A stretch of DNA of 47,707 nucleotides, taken from NCBI GenBank assembly GCA_025359445.1, contig JANYGB010000020.1, positions 1 to 47,707 of the forward strand, read 5' to 3'. A program made the position numbers and the translations under genes. The notes beneath the pieces are model-generated. The model was not told where the DNA came from. It ran no database searches and worked only from the letters and a program-made list of their open reading frames with translations. This DNA is from Sphingomonadaceae bacterium (lineage in GTDB: Bacteria; Pseudomonadota; Alphaproteobacteria; Sphingomonadales; Sphingomonadaceae). Positions 46,785 to 47,707 of this stretch are shown here, piece by piece; within the stretch, counting starts at the first letter, position 1, and every line of letters begins with the position of its first letter.

Positions 46785-47707
46785 TGATTTGCGTTCAGAA
46801 TTCTGTTCTTCGCGCCGACTGGATGCCGCAAAGCCAGAAAAAAGTCGCGCATAAGAAGACCTTGCGTTCCCAGGCGAGTCGGCTCGTGCTGCGATCTGCG
46901 GTAGGCCTCGCGGTCGCTGCGGGGGGAAGTCTGCTCGCTCCGGGTGAAGCTTGGGCAAATTGCCTCGTCGGCGTCGTTACCGTTCAATGCGGCACTACTG
47001 CCACCACCGACACGACTTTTCCTGCCAACCCGCCTGTAGATCGCAACTATCAGGGTGTGTTGTCCTCGCCGATCATCGTCACTGTCGATCCGGGAGCGAC
47101 GGTCAGCGGGTATGGCCTTGCTTTTGTCAACTCGGGCACCGGCGGCGTCACAGTCACCAACAATGGCACGATCAGCGTCAATCTCGGCAACACGCCAACT
47201 GCAGGCGGCACGGCCGCCCTGTCAGTCTCCGCAGCCGGCGGCCCGATCACCTACACGGGCGGAAGCATCATCAACAACGGTACCGGTGATGCGTTCAATG
47301 CGGTCCAGACGGGCGGCGTTGGTTCTGTCAACATCAATGTTACCGGCAATGTCATCGCGGCAAGCGGCGAGGGCATTACTGTCCGCGATGTGGCGACCAG
47401 TACCGGTGTCTCAGTCACCACCGGCAGTGTCACCGCGCTGACCGCGGGCAAGGACGCGATCGACGTTCAGAGCCAGTCGCTGACCGGCAACATCACCGAG
47501 GTTGCCAACGGCAACCTCCAGGCCGGCAACGCTGCGATGGTGGCAGCGATCCTCAATGGCGCGGCCACCGGCAACATCAGCGTCACCGCCAACGGCTCGA
47601 TCGACGCCCGGTTCGGGATCGATGCCGAGAACTTCGGCTCGGGCTCGACCAGCGTGACCACGGTCGGCCCGGTCAATGCGACCAGCGGCAACGGCATCTT
47701 CGCGCTG
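46784..47707 (+). CDS. Autotransporter/adhesin-like protein, N-terminal part (runs off the window)
   Basis: An open frame of 308 codons with no stop before the right edge. A long N-terminus (about 55 residues, basic KKVAHKKTLRSQASR then AVGLAVAAGGSLLAPGEAWA) suggests an extended signal peptide. The rest is a repetitive beta-rich stretch with NNGTI, GGSIINNGTGDAFN, GNVIAASGEGI, GSVTALTAGKDAI and NGSIDARFGI motifs recurring every 20-25 residues, the pattern of parallel beta-helical passenger domains. The ribosome-binding site GAAGGG lies ten bases upstream. Any beta-barrel translocator would lie beyond the window. Whether it is a classical or two-partner secreted adhesin cannot be told. Confidence 0.82.
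   Translation, partial: MICVQNSVLRADWMPQSQKKVAHKKTLRSQASRLVLRSAVGLAVAAGGSLLAPGEAWANCLVGVVTVQCGTTATTDTTFPANPPVDRNYQGVLSSPIIVTVDPGATVSGYGLAFVNSGTGGVTVTNNGTISVNLGNTPTAGGTAALSVSAAGGPITYTGGSIINNGTGDAFNAVQTGGVGSVNINVTGNVIAASGEGITVRDVATSTGVSVTTGSVTALTAGKDAIDVQSQSLTGNITEVANGNLQAGNAAMVAAILNGAATGNISVTANGSIDARFGIDAENFGSGSTSVTTVGPVNATSGNGIFAL

Overview
The window is a GC-rich chromosomal segment of an alphaproteobacterium, most likely Sphingomonadales (Sphingomonadaceae or Erythrobacteraceae). The grounds are the dnaG-rpoD junction with a strongly acidic insertion in RpoD, the rpiB-glyA-nrdR-RNA methyltransferase block, a Coq4-type ubiquinone protein, a HisKA_2 sensor kinase, and hairpin repeats of the sort scattered through sphingomonad genomes. 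I see no rRNA, tRNA, CRISPR array or intact insertion sequence. Family calls are made by eye from motifs, without a database search.

Layout. 1-2844: tail of dnaG, rpoD, then a two-gene HEPN/MNT toxin-antitoxin-like module. 3015-5201: secreted DUF2059 protein facing an MFS transporter. 5323-9901: rpiB, glyA, a small membrane protein, nrdR, a GIY-YIG/TrmJ fusion, a small secreted protein and rpsD. 10015-13033: nitroreductase and an orphan multi-PAS histidine kinase. 13003-19946 (mostly minus strand): the run xseB-ispA-coaD-peptidylprolyl isomerase-queA, then a TetR regulator and carotenoid oxygenase, then tgt; the pair separates the two queuosine genes. 20023-24041: two membrane proteins, purL, a DUF3052 protein and a 51-residue protein. 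24139-26881: coq4-like, serB, miaA. 26873-31502: ilvBNC behind a leader with two small ORFs, followed by an MDR oxidoreductase. 31543-34945: YceI protein, then a minus-strand operon of serine hydrolase, thioesterase and epoxide hydrolase. 35019-36868: leuA behind a leucine-rich leader peptide with mutually exclusive hairpins. 36969-38860: ECF sigma factor, RskA-like anti-sigma and fasciclin protein. 38902-43085: catabolic-looking dehydrogenases and an amidohydrolase. 43149-46445: a single 1098-residue protein joining GH18-like, NodB deacetylase and processive GT2 domains. 46784-end: the start of a large repeat-rich autotransporter/adhesin that runs off the window.

Themes. Branched-chain amino acid synthesis (ilvBNC, leuA) is present with attenuation-like leaders. 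tRNA modification recurs (TrmJ domain, queA, tgt, miaA). Several small regulatory modules look worth testing: the TA-like pair beside rpoD, the sigma/anti-sigma/fasciclin trio (which resembles the mycobacterial SigK-RskA-MPT70/83 arrangement), the TetR/carotenoid oxygenase pair with a palindrome between them, and the envelope-polysaccharide synthase fusion next to an adhesin.
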